From NCBI RefSeq assembly GCF_003952505.1, contig NZ_CP034450.1, positions 3,658,001-3,722,000 on the forward strand: DNA of 64,000 nt, read 5' to 3'. Below are positions 18,813 through 27,638 of the stretch, one piece after another. The notes under the pieces were generated by a model that was not told the DNA's origin, did no database searches, and was given only the letters and a program-made list of their open reading frames with translations. This DNA comes from Mesorhizobium sp. M4B.F.Ca.ET.058.02.1.1. Its GTDB lineage: Bacteria > Pseudomonadota > Alphaproteobacteria > Rhizobiales > Rhizobiaceae. Positions within the stretch are counted from its first letter, which is position 1. Each line of letters starts with the position of its first letter. The translations under genes and the position numbers were made by a program.

Positions 18813-19438
18813 GCGGAAGCTCCGGTTCTGGTCTTGGCTGTTTCGGGATCGGTAAGCGGCACACGCTCACCGGCGCGGATCACGGCCGGGTCGTAGGCCT
18901 TGCGGGCGAAGACTTCGAGCACGAAGGGCCGGAAGAACTCGATCGGCAGCGTGTCGTAATCGGGGTCGAAGCTCGACTGGTCCCAGCGCTCGCAGAACCG
19001 GTCGCAGTCGTCGAAATAGGGATGGCCGGCGAAGCGGTCACGGGCGTGGCGGTTGCCGCCAAGATGATGCGCGTAATAGAGGCGCTGGAAATCGCCGTGC
19101 TTCTCCACCACCCAGGTGCACTGTTCGCGCACGAAGGGCTTCAGGATCGCGGCCGCGTATTCGTCGTGATTGTAGGGCGCGTAGATATCGCCGATGTCGT
19201 GCAGCAACGCGCAGGCGATCCAGTCAGTGTCGGCGCCATCGCGCCAGGCCCGCGTCGCCGCCTGCAGCGAATGGCCGAGCCGGGTGATCTTGTAGCCGGA
19301 GAGGCCCTCGTCAAGCTGCACCAGCGCGTCGAGCAGCCGCTCGCCGGTTTTCGCAGCGTAGTCGACCTCATGGGCGGTCAGGAATTCGTAGTCTTCCCTG
19401 TCGCCATCCTTCATCGCGGTGAATTTGACGGTCGCCAT
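18809..19438 (-). CDS. HD-domain protein of the carnitine operon, possible diiron oxygenase
   Basis: 209 residues with a single HD fold: RLGHSLQAATRAWRDG (first His, about residue 52), ALLHDIGDIYAPYNHDEY (HD pair near 75 and a further His near 86), and YAHHLGG. The arrangement His, His-Asp, then His-x-Glu inside a helix resembles the PhnZ/TmpB/MIOX-type diiron oxygenases more than classical nucleotidase HD proteins, but nucleotide phosphohydrolase activity cannot be excluded. The start at 19438 follows a G-rich tract, and the start of the dehydrogenase gene overlaps its stop codon. It lies between the two core carnitine enzymes, so a direct part in the route is inferred. Function not established. 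Confidence 0.75.
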   Translation of the reverse strand: MATVKFTAMKDGDREDYEFLTAHEVDYAAKTGERLLDALVQLDEGLSGYKITRLGHSLQAATRAWRDGADTDWIACALLHDIGDIYAPYNHDEYAAAILKPFVREQCTWVVEKHGDFQRLYYAHHLGGNRHARDRFAGHPYFDDCDRFCERWDQSSFDPDYDTLPIEFFRPFVLEVFARKAYDPAVIRAGERVPLTDPETAKTRTGASA

Positions 19439-19452
19439 GGTCAGCCCCCGCC

Positions 19453-20370
19453 TTATGCTGCGATCGGCGCCCGCTTGGTGAGGTTGAGCTTCTTGCGCAC
19501 TTCCTCCGGCCCGAGGATCCTGGCGCCGAGATTGGTGACGATGCTGGCGGCACGATCGACGAGCTGCGCGTTGGTCGCCAGCACGCCCTTGTCCAGCCAA
19601 AGATTGTCCTCAAGACCGACGCGGACATTGCCCCCGGCGAGCACCGCGGCCGCCGCATAGGCCATCTGGTTGCGGCCGATCGAGAAGGCCGACCAGTTCC
19701 AGGTCGACGGCACGTTGTTGACCATGGCCATGAAGGTATTGAGGTCATCCGGCGCGCCCCACGGCACACCCATGCACAGCTGCACCAGCGCGTCCGGCTT
19801 CAGCACCTGCTCCTCGACCAGCTGCTTGGCGAACCACAGATGGCCGGTGTCGAAGGCCTCGATCTCGGGCTTGACGCCAAGCGCCGTCATCATGCCGCCC
19901 ATGGCGCGCAGCATGCCGGGCGTGTTGGTCATCACATAGTCTGCCTCGGCGAAGTTCATCGTGCCGCAATCCAGCGTGCAGATCTCCGGCAGGCACTGGC
20001 GCACATGTTCCATGCGGTTGGTGGCGCCGCCCATGTCGGTGCCCTTCTCTTTCAGCGGCAGCGGCGCCTCCGGCGAGCCGAACACCATGTCGCCGCCCAT
20101 GCCGGCGGTGAGGTTGAGCACCACGTCGACATTGGCCTCGCGGATGCGCTCGGTCACCTCGCGATAGAGATGGATGTCGCGCCTGGGCTTGCCGGTCTCG
20201 GGATCGCGGACATGGCAGTGGACGATCGCCGCACCCGCCTTGGCGGCGTCGATCGCCGAATCGGCGATCTGCTTGGGGGAGCGCGGCACATGCGGACTGC
20301 GGTCCTGCGAGCCGCCGGACCCGGTCACGGCACAGGTAATGAAGACCTCACGGTTCATTGCGAGCGGCAT
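19453..20370 (-). CDS. 3-dehydrocarnitine cleavage enzyme (BKACE family)
   Basis: 305 residues of the beta-keto acid cleavage enzyme family (Kce-like). The N-terminal FITCAVTGSG, the Zn-binding AAIVHCHVRDPETGKPRRD (about 45-63), DVVLNLTAGMGGDM and the late GGNVRVGLEDNLWL (about 250-263) are the family's metal and substrate loops. In rhizobia and Pseudomonas the carnitine-linked member condenses 3-dehydrocarnitine with acetyl-CoA to give acetoacetate and betainyl-CoA. The start at 20370 has GGAGGAAG upstream. It is the first gene of the minus-strand operon, with the GlxA-type regulator divergent 76 bp away. Assignment rests on the neighbouring carnitine dehydrogenase. Confidence 0.87.
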   Translation of the reverse strand: MPLAMNREVFITCAVTGSGGSQDRSPHVPRSPKQIADSAIDAAKAGAAIVHCHVRDPETGKPRRDIHLYREVTERIREANVDVVLNLTAGMGGDMVFGSPEAPLPLKEKGTDMGGATNRMEHVRQCLPEICTLDCGTMNFAEADYVMTNTPGMLRAMGGMMTALGVKPEIEAFDTGHLWFAKQLVEEQVLKPDALVQLCMGVPWGAPDDLNTFMAMVNNVPSTWNWSAFSIGRNQMAYAAAAVLAGGNVRVGLEDNLWLDKGVLATNAQLVDRAASIVTNLGARILGPEEVRKKLNLTKRAPIAA

Positions 20371-20446
20371 TGGACTTCCTCCCAATCAAGACAGACCCAA
20401 CAATGACCGACTTGCCGGAAACTGTTTTGCGCTTTACGAAGCTGAC

Positions 20447-21427
20447 ATGACTAAAAGCGAAAAGCCGACGATCTTTCGCGCCGAACACGAAACGCTCAAG
20501 GTGACGCTCCTGGTGTTCTCCGGCTCGTCGATCATGTGCGTGGCCTCGGCCGTCGACCCGCTGCGCGCCGCCAACCGCATCTCGGGCGACACGCTGTTCG
20601 ACTTCAAGCTGGTCTCGGTGACGGGTGAGGCGCCGGTTACGACATGTGGCCTGCCGGTGGCGGTCAGCGGCCGCTTCGATGCCGCCGAGCCGACCGATGT
20701 GTTGGTCGTCGTCGCCGGCTTCGGCACGCAGAATTATGCCACGGCGGCGCTGCTTGCGGGGTTGCGCAGGGCGGCACGTGCGGCCCGCGCCTGCGGCGGC
20801 GTCGAGGCCGGCACCTGGCTGGTGGCGCGGGCCGGTCTGCTCGAAGGGCGAAGCGCCACCACGCATTGGGAGGACATGGAGGATTTTTCCGCCGCCTTCC
20901 CGGGCGTCGACGTGCGTCCGGACCGCTATGTCATCGACGGGCCTGTCTTCACGTCCGGCGGCGCCTCGCCGACCTTCGATCTGATGCTGCATCTGGTGCG
21001 GACCAGGCTCGGCATGGCCGTGGCGCTCGATGTGGCGAGCGTGTTCATCTACGACCAGGCGCGCGCCGCGACCGATGCGCAGCCGCTGGTCTCGCTCGGG
21101 CGGCTCGACGGCTACGACCCAAGGCTGGCGCAGGCGATCCGGCTGATGGAATCGCATGTCGACCAGCCGCTGACCATCGACGCCGTGGCCAAGCGCGCCG
21201 GCGTGACGGCGCGGACGCTGGAAAGCATCTTCCGCAAGTCGATCGGCGAGACGCCCGGCGCCTATTATCTGCGGCTGCGCCTCAGCGCCGCCCGGCGCCT
21301 GGTGGTCGACACGCGGATCGCCATGGCCGACATTGCCGGGCGGACGGGATTCTCCTCCGCGGCGGCATTTTCCAGGGCATTTTCGAGGGCTTTCGGCGAA
21401 GCGCCGGTGAGGCTCCGCCGGGGATAG
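20447..21427 (+). CDS. GlxA/CdhR-type AraC family regulator of the carnitine operon
   Basis: 326 residues: an N-terminal DJ-1/PfpI-like domain (about 15-190, with VTLLVFSGSSIMCVASAVDP and GLLEGRSATTHWE) and a C-terminal AraC double helix-turn-helix (about 225-320; DAVAKRAGVTARTLESIFRK and ADIAGRTGFSSAAAFSRAF). This layout is that of CdhR and GbdR, activators of carnitine and betaine genes. The ATG at 20447 begins MTKSEKPTIF; upstream frame has no similarity. The gene is divergent from the cleavage-enzyme gene, so the 76-bp gap 20371-20446 should hold both promoters and the activator site. Ligand (carnitine) is inferred from context. Confidence 0.85.
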   Translation: MTKSEKPTIFRAEHETLKVTLLVFSGSSIMCVASAVDPLRAANRISGDTLFDFKLVSVTGEAPVTTCGLPVAVSGRFDAAEPTDVLVVVAGFGTQNYATAALLAGLRRAARAARACGGVEAGTWLVARAGLLEGRSATTHWEDMEDFSAAFPGVDVRPDRYVIDGPVFTSGGASPTFDLMLHLVRTRLGMAVALDVASVFIYDQARAATDAQPLVSLGRLDGYDPRLAQAIRLMESHVDQPLTIDAVAKRAGVTARTLESIFRKSIGETPGAYYLRLRLSAARRLVVDTRIAMADIAGRTGFSSAAAFSRAFSRAFGEAPVRLRRG

Positions 21428-21428
21428 G

Positions 21429-21638
21429 CTACGCGGCGGTCTGCCGGGTGCTGGCGCTGTCGATCTCGGAGCGCATCTGCCTTGCAATATGGGTCTCGAA
21501 GCGGCTGGCGACCGCGCGATCCCATTCGGTCGCGCCGCGTGAACCGGCCTTGCCGTGCGGCAATGCCATCAGCCGGTCGATGATCGAGCCAGCCTCGCCA
21601 GATGAGAGCAGGGCGTCGATTTCGCGTTCGTGCTGCAT
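21429..21638 (-). CDS. Small hypothetical protein
   Basis: 69 residues, not recognised. It is predicted soluble and helical with many charged residues, without signal peptide or membrane segment. It is supported as a gene by a strong Shine-Dalgarno (AAGGAGG, 9 bases before the ATG at 21638) and by ending 1 bp from the convergent regulator gene, which leaves little other use for the stretch. The possibility that it is only a chance frame remains. Confidence 0.6.
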   Translation of the reverse strand: MQHEREIDALLSSGEAGSIIDRLMALPHGKAGSRGATEWDRAVASRFETHIARQMRSEIDSASTRQTAA

Positions 21639-21736
21639 ATCGTTTCGCCTCCTTCTTCCTGATTCCCGCCACGAGCCGACACTATAGGAAATCCGTGACG
21701 GCTGTTTGAAGGCAAGAGAGAGGCTATTGAGGGGCG

Positions 21737-21775
21737 GCGCGGGGCAAAACCTTGTCGTCGGTTTCAGCCCCGCGC
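21737..21775 (-). terminator. Hairpin downstream of xylA
   Basis: A 9-bp perfect stem (GCGCGGGGC and GCCCCGCGC) extended inward by GGTTTT/GAAACC pairing lies about 50 bp past the xylA stop at 21825, preceded on the minus strand by a smaller AGCCG/CGGCT hairpin (about 21777-21797). No long T run follows, so its action as terminator is probable rather than certain. Confidence 0.5.
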
Positions 21776-21824
21776 AAAGCCGTTTTATCTTAGCGGCTGC
21801 TTGAGTTAGGGCCGGCGCCCTGCC

Positions 21825-23150
21825 TCACACATAGCGGTTGACGATGTTTTCCAGCAGCTCCTGGCGGCCGGAGCGCGGCTGCGGCTCGATCTTCTTCTTG
21901 ACCACCCGCTCGGCGATCTCCTCCAGCGTGCGCTTGCCCGACAGCATCGCCTTGCCTTCGGCGGTGTTCCAGCCGGCATAGCGCTCGGCCAGCGGGGCCG
22001 ACAGCGCCTTGTCCTCGATCATCCTGGCCGCCGCCTTGAGGCCGCGCGCGCAGGCATCCATGCCGCCGATATGGCCGATCAGCAGGTCCTGCGGGTCGAG
22101 CGACTGGCGCCGCAGCTTGGCATCGAAGTTGGTGCCGCCGGTCTTGAAGCCGCCGCCCTGCAGGACCTGGTAGTAGGCGAGCGCCATTTCCGGCACGTTG
22201 TTGGGGAACTGGTCGGTGTCCCAGCCCGACTGGTAGTCGTTGCGGTTCATGTCGATCGAACCGAAGACGCCGAGGGCATTGGCGAGCGCCAATTCATGCT
22301 CGAAGGAATGGCCGGCGAGGATGGCGTGGCCCTGCTCGATGTTGAGCTTCACTTCCTTCTCCAGCCCAAAGCGCTTGAGGAAGCCGTAGACGGTGGCGAC
22401 GTCGTAATCGTACTGGTGCTTCGTCGGCTCCTGGGGCTTCGGCTCGATCAGGATGGTGCCCTTGAACCCGATCTTGTGCTTGTAGTCGACGACCAGGCTG
22501 AGGAAGCGCCCGGCCTGCTCCTGCTCGCGGCCAAGGTCGGTGTTGAGCAGCGTCTCGTAGCCCTCGCGGCCGCCCCACAGCACGTAGTTCTCGCCCTTCA
22601 GGCGCTTGGTGACGTCGATGCAGCTCTTCACCGTCGCCGCCGCATAGGCGAAGACATCCGGATCGGGATTGGTGGCCGCGCCGGACATGAAGCGGCGGTG
22701 CGAGAACAGGTTCGCCGTGCCCCACAGCAGCTTGACGCCGGTCTTCTTCATCTTGGCGGCAAAATAGTCGGCGATCTCGTCGAGGCGCGCGGCGCTCTCG
22801 GAAAAGTCCTTGCCCTCGGGCCGGACGTCGGCGTCGTGGAAGCAGAAATAGGGCGCGCCGAGCAGCGAGAACATCTCGAAGGCGACGTCGGCCTTGAGCT
22901 TCGCCAGCTCCATCGTGTCGATGCCGCCGGGCTTGGCGAACCAGGGACGATCGAAGGTCTGGCCGCCGAACGGGTCGCCGCCGGGCCAGGCGAAGGAATG
23001 CCAGTAGGCGACGGCAAAGCGCAGATGGTCTTCCAGCCGCTTGCCGGCGACCAACTCGTCCGGGTTGTAGAACCGGTAGGCGAGCGGATTGGTCGAATCC
23101 GGTCCCTCGTACTTGATCGTCTGGATGTCGCCGAAAAATCCGCTGCTCAT
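21825..23150 (-). CDS. xylA: Xylose isomerase
   Basis: 441 residues, the length of group II (long-form) xylose isomerases. It converts D-xylose to D-xylulose in the cytoplasm. Motifs: [19 protein letters not shown] with the catalytic-site His (about 47-65), [11 protein letters not shown] (about 102-112), [14 protein letters not shown] (about 190-203) and [16 protein letters not shown] with the metal-binding Glu (about 236-251); [18 protein letters not shown] (about 272-289) and [18 protein letters not shown] follow. The ATG at 23150 has GAGGAAGGA upstream. xylB lies 675 bp upstream on the same strand with an oppositely oriented NTF2-like gene between them, so xylA probably has its own promoter. 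Confidence 0.96.
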   Translation of the reverse strand: MSSGFFGDIQTIKYEGPDSTNPLAYRFYNPDELVAGKRLEDHLRFAVAYWHSFAWPGGDPFGGQTFDRPWFAKPGGIDTMELAKLKADVAFEMFSLLGAPYFCFHDADVRPEGKDFSESAARLDEIADYFAAKMKKTGVKLLWGTANLFSHRRFMSGAATNPDPDVFAYAAATVKSCIDVTKRLKGENYVLWGGREGYETLLNTDLGREQEQAGRFLSLVVDYKHKIGFKGTILIEPKPQEPTKHQYDYDVATVYGFLKRFGLEKEVKLNIEQGHAILAGHSFEHELALANALGVFGSIDMNRNDYQSGWDTDQFPNNVPEMALAYYQVLQGGGFKTGGTNFDAKLRRQSLDPQDLLIGHIGGMDACARGLKAAARMIEDKALSAPLAERYAGWNTAEGKAMLSGKRTLEEIAERVVKKKIEPQPRSGRQELLENIVNRYV

Positions 23151-23264
23151 GATCGTCCTTCCTCTCGCAGGTTCCTGTCCGCCATTACCTCAGGCGTAAT
23201 TGGTTTCATGCCGGCGCTGGTCGAAAAGGGTCATGTCGAAACGATCCAACGAAGGATGAAGACC

Positions 23265-23627
23265 ATGACCGACCTCAACACGATCGCCCGGAACTACATC
23301 ACCGCCTGGAACGAGAGCGATGCGGGCCGCCGCAAGGCTCTGCTCGAAGCGGCCTTCACCAGCGACGTCAGCTACCGCGATCCGATCATGCAGGGCGACG
23401 GCCACGCAGGCATCGCCGCGCTGATCGACGGCGTGCAGCAACGCTTCGCCGGGTTCCGCTTCTCGCTGAAGGGCCAGCCGGACGGGTTTGCCGATCAGAT
23501 CCGCTTCTCGTGGAATCTCGGCCCGGAGGGCACCGAGTCGGTCATCGAAGGCACCGACATCGCCGTCATCGAGAACGGCCGCCTGAAGAGCGTCACCGGG
23601 TTTTTGGACAAGGTGCCGGCGCAGTGA
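23265..23627 (+). CDS. NTF2-like / SnoaL-like small protein
   Basis: 120 residues with the cone-shaped NTF2-like fold pattern: an N-terminal helix pair (IARNYITAWNESDAGRRKAL), VSYRDPIMQGDGHAGIAALI, a basic/aromatic FRFSLKGQPDGF strand, FSWNLGPEG and a closing strand IAVIENGRLKSVTGFLD. Members bind small hydrophobic ligands or act as isomerases; the sequence does not tell which. ATG at 23265 is favoured because GAAGG lies nine bases ahead; a second in-frame ATG at 23256 is too close to that site. It lies opposite to and between xylA and xylB; its 3' end abuts a repeat element. Confidence 0.78.
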   Translation: MTDLNTIARNYITAWNESDAGRRKALLEAAFTSDVSYRDPIMQGDGHAGIAALIDGVQQRFAGFRFSLKGQPDGFADQIRFSWNLGPEGTESVIEGTDIAVIENGRLKSVTGFLDKVPAQ

Positions 23628-23653
23628 GGCTTTGCTGTTGAGGTGGGCGCCAA

Positions 23654-23813
23654 GCACCCCCCTCTGGCCTGCCGGCCATCTCCCCCTCAAGGGGGGAGAT
23701 TGGCTGGCTTTTCCGCCTTCGCCAATCACTGACCTTGCAAGACTGGCATAGCCGTCGACGCTGCTGATCTCCCCCCTTGAGGGGGAGATGCCCGGCAGGG
23801 CAGAGGGGGGTGC
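23654..23813. repeat. Mesorhizobium-type inverted repeat element, copy 2
   Basis: Perfectly paired ends (GCACCCCCCTCTGGCCTGCC at the left and its complement with one difference at the right) plus inner CTCCCCCTCAAGGGGGGAG and CTCCCCCCTTGAGGGGGAG hairpins. Same design as 13433-13586 with a different centre. It occupies the whole gap between the NTF2-like gene and the end of xylB. Confidence 0.88.
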
Positions 23814-23824
23814 CTCGCGCCCGC

Positions 23825-25279
23825 TCACGCGGTTGCCGCCCTGATCGCCGGATAAAGCGCCCTGTAGCGCTGGTAGGCGTCGGCGAAGGCCCCGCCAAGC
23901 CCGGCGTCCGGATCGATCGTGGCGTCGGTCGCCGGCGCGGTGCACACGGCAAGCGGATCGGCGCCGGTCGCGGCGATCAGGCCGAGCCGGGCCGCGCCGA
24001 ACGCGGCGCCGAAATCGCCATCGGCCGGGATGTCCACCGGCACCTGCAAGGCCGTGGCAATCGCCTTCAGCCAGTAGCGCGAGCGCGACCCGCCGCCGAT
24101 CGCCGTGACCCGGGTCAGCGTCGTGCCGGCCGTCTTCAGCGCTTCGAGACTGTCGCGGAAGGCAAAGGCGACGCCTTCGAGCACGGCCTGCGTCAGCACG
24201 GCGCGGCCGGTTTCATGCGCCAGGCCGGTGAACGAGCCACGAATGGCGGAATCATTGTACGGCGTGCGCTCGCCTGAGAGATAGGGCAGGAAGGACACAC
24301 CGGTCGGCGCCTTGAGCGTATCGCCGAGCTCGGCGGTCAATTCGCCGGCGCTTTTGCCGGTGATCTCCGACAGCCAGTTGAGCGAATCGGTGGCCGACAG
24401 GATAACGCCCATCTGGTGCCAGGTGTCGGGCAGCGCGTGGCAGAAGGTGTGCACCGCGCTTGCCGGATTGGGCAGGTAGGCGGCGTTGGCGGCGAACAGC
24501 ACGCCGGAGGTGCCGAGCGACACAAAGGGGTGGCCGGCGCCGACCGTGCCCATGCCGCAGGCCGAGGCCGCATTGTCGCCGGCGCCGCCGGCGATCGGAA
24601 TGCCTGCTGCAACGCCCCATTTGGCGGCAAGCTCGGCGCGCAAGGCGCCGGCCTTCGCCGTGCCCTCGACCAGCGACGGCATGTGCTTCTCGTCGAGTGA
24701 GGTGGCTGCCAGCAGATCAGCGGACCAGCGCCGCCTGCCGACGTCGAGCCAGGAGGTGCCGGCGGAGTCGGACATTTCCGAAATGTGCTCGCCCGTCAGC
24801 CAGAGCCGCAGGAAATCCTTGGGCAGCAGCACCTTCGCCACGTCGGCGAAGATCTTGGGCTCGTTGTTCTTCACCCAAGCGAGCTTCGGCGCGGTGAAGC
24901 CCGGAAAGACGATGTTGCCGGTGAGCTTGCGGAAGCGCGGATCGGCGTCGAGCGCGGCGGCCTCGACATGGCTGCGCGTGTCGTTCCACAGGATGCAGGG
25001 GCGCAGCACCTGGTCGCCGGCGTCGAGCAGGGTTGCGCCATGCATCTGGCCGGACAGGCCGATGCCCTTGACGGCCGCGAGTTCCTTCGGATGTGCGGCC
25101 TTGAGTTCGGCAATCGCTTTTTCGCAGGCCGCGATCCAGTGCGCGGGATCCTGCTCGGACCATCCCGGATGCGGCCGCGAGACATCGAGCGAGCCGTGAC
25201 CGGAGCCGATGGCGGTCTGCCCGGCATCGATCAAAAGCGCCTTGACGCCCGACGTGCCCAGATCGAGGCCGAGATACAT
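23825..25279 (-). CDS. xylB: Xylulokinase
   Basis: 484 residues of the FGGY carbohydrate kinase family; it phosphorylates D-xylulose to xylulose-5-phosphate. The N-terminal phosphate-1 motif YLGLDLGTSGVKALLID, the SLDVSRPHPGWSEQDP segment, GLSGQMHGATLLD (about 77-89), LWNDTR, the adenosine-site GSGSRSR-like segment AIGGGSRSRYWLKAIA (about 393) and the phosphate-2 region GGAGDNAASACGMG (about 231-244) are in place. ATG 25279 has GGGAGG ahead. A 23-bp palindrome just upstream probably binds a repressor. The product feeds the epimerase and pentose phosphate route. Confidence 0.95.
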   Translation of the reverse strand: MYLGLDLGTSGVKALLIDAGQTAIGSGHGSLDVSRPHPGWSEQDPAHWIAACEKAIAELKAAHPKELAAVKGIGLSGQMHGATLLDAGDQVLRPCILWNDTRSHVEAAALDADPRFRKLTGNIVFPGFTAPKLAWVKNNEPKIFADVAKVLLPKDFLRLWLTGEHISEMSDSAGTSWLDVGRRRWSADLLAATSLDEKHMPSLVEGTAKAGALRAELAAKWGVAAGIPIAGGAGDNAASACGMGTVGAGHPFVSLGTSGVLFAANAAYLPNPASAVHTFCHALPDTWHQMGVILSATDSLNWLSEITGKSAGELTAELGDTLKAPTGVSFLPYLSGERTPYNDSAIRGSFTGLAHETGRAVLTQAVLEGVAFAFRDSLEALKTAGTTLTRVTAIGGGSRSRYWLKAIATALQVPVDIPADGDFGAAFGAARLGLIAATGADPLAVCTAPATDATIDPDAGLGGAFADAYQRYRALYPAIRAATA

Positions 25280-25300
25280 GATGTCCTCCCAATGCCTTTA

Positions 25301-25323
25301 ATTTTTTCGGATCTCGAAAAAAT
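25301..25323. promoter_or_regulatory. Palindromic operator candidate upstream of xylB
   Basis: A perfect 9+9 inverted repeat, ATTTTTTCG-GATCT-CGAAAAAAT, ends 22 bp before the xylB start codon. On the minus strand a TTGACC and TAAGAA pair with a 17-bp spacer lies just upstream of it (about 25329-25357), so a bound protein would block early transcription. AT-rich palindromes of this length suit ROK/LacI-type repressors such as a xylose regulator, which is not in this window. Confidence 0.55.
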
Positions 25324-25361
25324 CTGGCTTGGCCAGTTCTTATGCCAAGATCCGCTTCGGG

Positions 25362-26687
25362 TCAATTCTCGGACAAATCGGCGGCGCGCCGCGAAAACAG
25401 CGCCGACAGCGGACTGTCCGGCCGCGCAAAGGCGCGCTCGCCCGTCAGCGCCCGCGCCAGCGGTCCATCGCCGGCGCGCAGGGCAGCCTCGATCAGCGTC
25501 AGGTCGATGACGTCGCGCTGCGCATGGCTGCCGCCGAAGCGGTTCGCGATCGAGCGTATGGGCCGGATCAGGCGCGCCGCCTCGGTGTAGTCAGCTTCGC
25601 CGAACGCCTTGATCGCCAGCGTCAGCGGATGGCCGACATCCCGGGTAAAAGCGGCGTTGTCGTCGCTGGCATGCATCGCCTCGCGCTGCGCCTCCAGCAA
25701 GGTCCTGGCCGGCGCCTCCAGCCCAGCGCCGACGAAAGCCATCATCGCATGGGCATCGTTGAAGGCATAGTTGCCGGCAGCAGCCTTGGGCGCCCAATTG
25801 GCGGCGAGAGCGGTCCAGCGATCGCCGACATCGACGCCGCCGAGATGCAGCCGCCACAGGATCGCCGAAGCATCCACCATGTTGAGCGCCAGTGTCGAGC
25901 GCGTGCCGTAGATCGGCCCGTCATAGAGCGCCAGGACTTCCTCGGTCTCGCCGAGATCGTAGTGGAACAGCGCAAGGTGCCACCAATTGTGCACTTTGAG
26001 GAAGCTGTCTTTCGTCCATGCGTCCGGGTTGGCGCGCATCCAGGCGATGCCGTCCTTTTGCCGGCTCTGCATTTCCATAACATGCGCGACCGCGTGCTGC
26101 GCCCAGCCGTCGCGCGGCTCGATCTCAATCGCCGTCCGGCCGAAGCCCTCAGCGCGAGCATAGTCGCCCATCTCCTCCAGCCCGAAGGCCTGCATGCCGA
26201 GAATGGCGTGGTAGCCCGGCATGCCCCTCTGCCAGGACGGCAGCGCGCGACCGATACGATCGCGCAGCATGCGCGCATTGCCGGTGAAGAAGTCGATCTG
26301 ATGCCCGGTCTGCAGGGCCACCGCATCGAGCGGAAAATCGATGGCGATGTCCTCGAGCAGGCGCGAGGCGTCGTGCCAACGGCCCGCGGCGAGATGGCCG
26401 AGCGCCGCGATATGCGCCTGCTCGCGCGCCGTCGCCGCAAGCGGCAGCGCCGCTTCGTGACAGGCCCTGGCCACGGCCGTCGCCTCAGGCTCAGTGGCAA
26501 GCGCAAAGAGATAGCCCTTGAACACATGGGCCATGACGAAGCCGGGATCTTCGGCGATGGCGCGGTCGATGGTAGCGACCGGATCGCCGATAAAGCATTG
26601 CAGCTCGCGGACAGCCCTCTCATAGGGCGAAAATCCCGCCTCCGTCGCGCCGGAAAATGTCAGGCCGAATGCGTTCTTCAGCGCCAT
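25362..26687 (-). CDS. Tetratricopeptide repeat protein (TTC38-like)
   Basis: 441 residues, helical throughout, cytoplasmic, without signal peptide. Repeating helix pairs with TPR spacing are visible at FVMAHVFKGYLFALATEPEA (about 50-69), EQAHIAALGHLAAGRWHDAS (about 89-108), GYHAILGMQAFGLEEMGDYA (about 153-172) and WWHLALFHYDLGETEEVLAL (about 230-249). The overall pattern corresponds to the TTC38 family of widespread unknown function. It is monocistronic: 82 bp from the xylB start on one side, 106 bp from the LysE gene on the other. No enzyme motif. Confidence 0.8.
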   Translation of the reverse strand: MALKNAFGLTFSGATEAGFSPYERAVRELQCFIGDPVATIDRAIAEDPGFVMAHVFKGYLFALATEPEATAVARACHEAALPLAATAREQAHIAALGHLAAGRWHDASRLLEDIAIDFPLDAVALQTGHQIDFFTGNARMLRDRIGRALPSWQRGMPGYHAILGMQAFGLEEMGDYARAEGFGRTAIEIEPRDGWAQHAVAHVMEMQSRQKDGIAWMRANPDAWTKDSFLKVHNWWHLALFHYDLGETEEVLALYDGPIYGTRSTLALNMVDASAILWRLHLGGVDVGDRWTALAANWAPKAAAGNYAFNDAHAMMAFVGAGLEAPARTLLEAQREAMHASDDNAAFTRDVGHPLTLAIKAFGEADYTEAARLIRPIRSIANRFGGSHAQRDVIDLTLIEAALRAGDGPLARALTGERAFARPDSPLSALFSRRAADLSEN

Positions 26688-26793
26688 TGAGTGCCCTGCT
26701 ACCGTCCTGATCGAACTGGACGTGATCCTAAAACATCGACACTCGGCTCGCCAACCGGCGAGGGGCGGCTTGCACCGTTTGGCTGGACCTGAC

Positions 26794-27417
26794 TCAATTG
26801 CCCGAGCGCATCGCCATGGTGGCGATGCCGGCGCCGACCAGCAGCGTGCCGCCGGTGCGGTTGAAGATGCGAATCGCCTTCGGGTTGCGCACGACGTTGC
26901 GCGCCCGGGCCGCGATCAGTGCGTAGCCGAAGGCATTGGCGAAGGCGAGCGCCAGGAAGGTCGTCTCGAAGATCAGCATCTGCGGCCAGAAATCGGCGTG
27001 CCGGTCGAGGAACTGAGGCAGGAAGGCGACGAAGAAGGTGATGCTCTTCGGGTTGAGCGCGGTGACCAGCCAGGCATGCGCCATCATCTTGGCGGCGGAC
27101 ACCGCGTCGGTGCGCGGCTCGGCTTTCAGCGCCCCGCCGGCGCGGAACAGTTTGACGCCGAGATAGATCAGATAGCAGGCGCCGATCACCTTCAGCACGG
27201 TGAACACGGTGGCCGATGCCGCCAGCAGTGCGCCGATGCCGAGCATCGACAGCGTCATGGCGGTGAAGTCGCCGAGCGCGACGCCGACCGCCATCGGCAG
27301 CGCGGTGCGCCAGCCCTGGCCGAGCGCATAGGAGACGACCAGAAGGATCGTCGGACCCGGGATGACGAGAAGGATGGTGGAGGCGGCGGCGAAGGCGGCC
27401 CAGTTCTCGAAGGACAT
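26794..27417 (-). CDS. LysE/RhtB family amino-acid exporter
   Basis: 207 residues with five to six hydrophobic helices and the LysE family signature near the N-terminus (TILLVIPGPTILLVVSYALGQ, about 13-33) plus LGDFTAMTLSMLG and ALNPKSITFFVAFLPQF (about 119-135). Such inner-membrane proteins export amino acids or their analogues; the substrate is unknown. The start at 27417 is chosen because AAGGAG lies just upstream; the frame remains open for seven more codons. It stands alone, with no adjacent LysR-type regulator. Confidence 0.87.
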   Translation of the reverse strand: MSFENWAAFAAASTILLVIPGPTILLVVSYALGQGWRTALPMAVGVALGDFTAMTLSMLGIGALLAASATVFTVLKVIGACYLIYLGVKLFRAGGALKAEPRTDAVSAAKMMAHAWLVTALNPKSITFFVAFLPQFLDRHADFWPQMLIFETTFLALAFANAFGYALIAARARNVVRNPKAIRIFNRTGGTLLVGAGIATMAMRSGN

Positions 27418-27638
27418 TTCCTCACTCCTTGAGCACAAAGAAAAGGATAAATCCTCGGGTCGGCCGGAATGTAAAGAGGCATCTTCGAAATGTTTGGGCG
27501 GCTGGTTCGGCCCTGCCGGCGGCGGCGACGGCCCTTAGGACCAAAGTCGGGTCCTTCACGCTTTTTCAACCATGATCGATGAAAATGCCTGCTATCCGGC
27601 CGGACCGTGCTTCCCGCCGACAGTGTAGGGTTTGGTGC

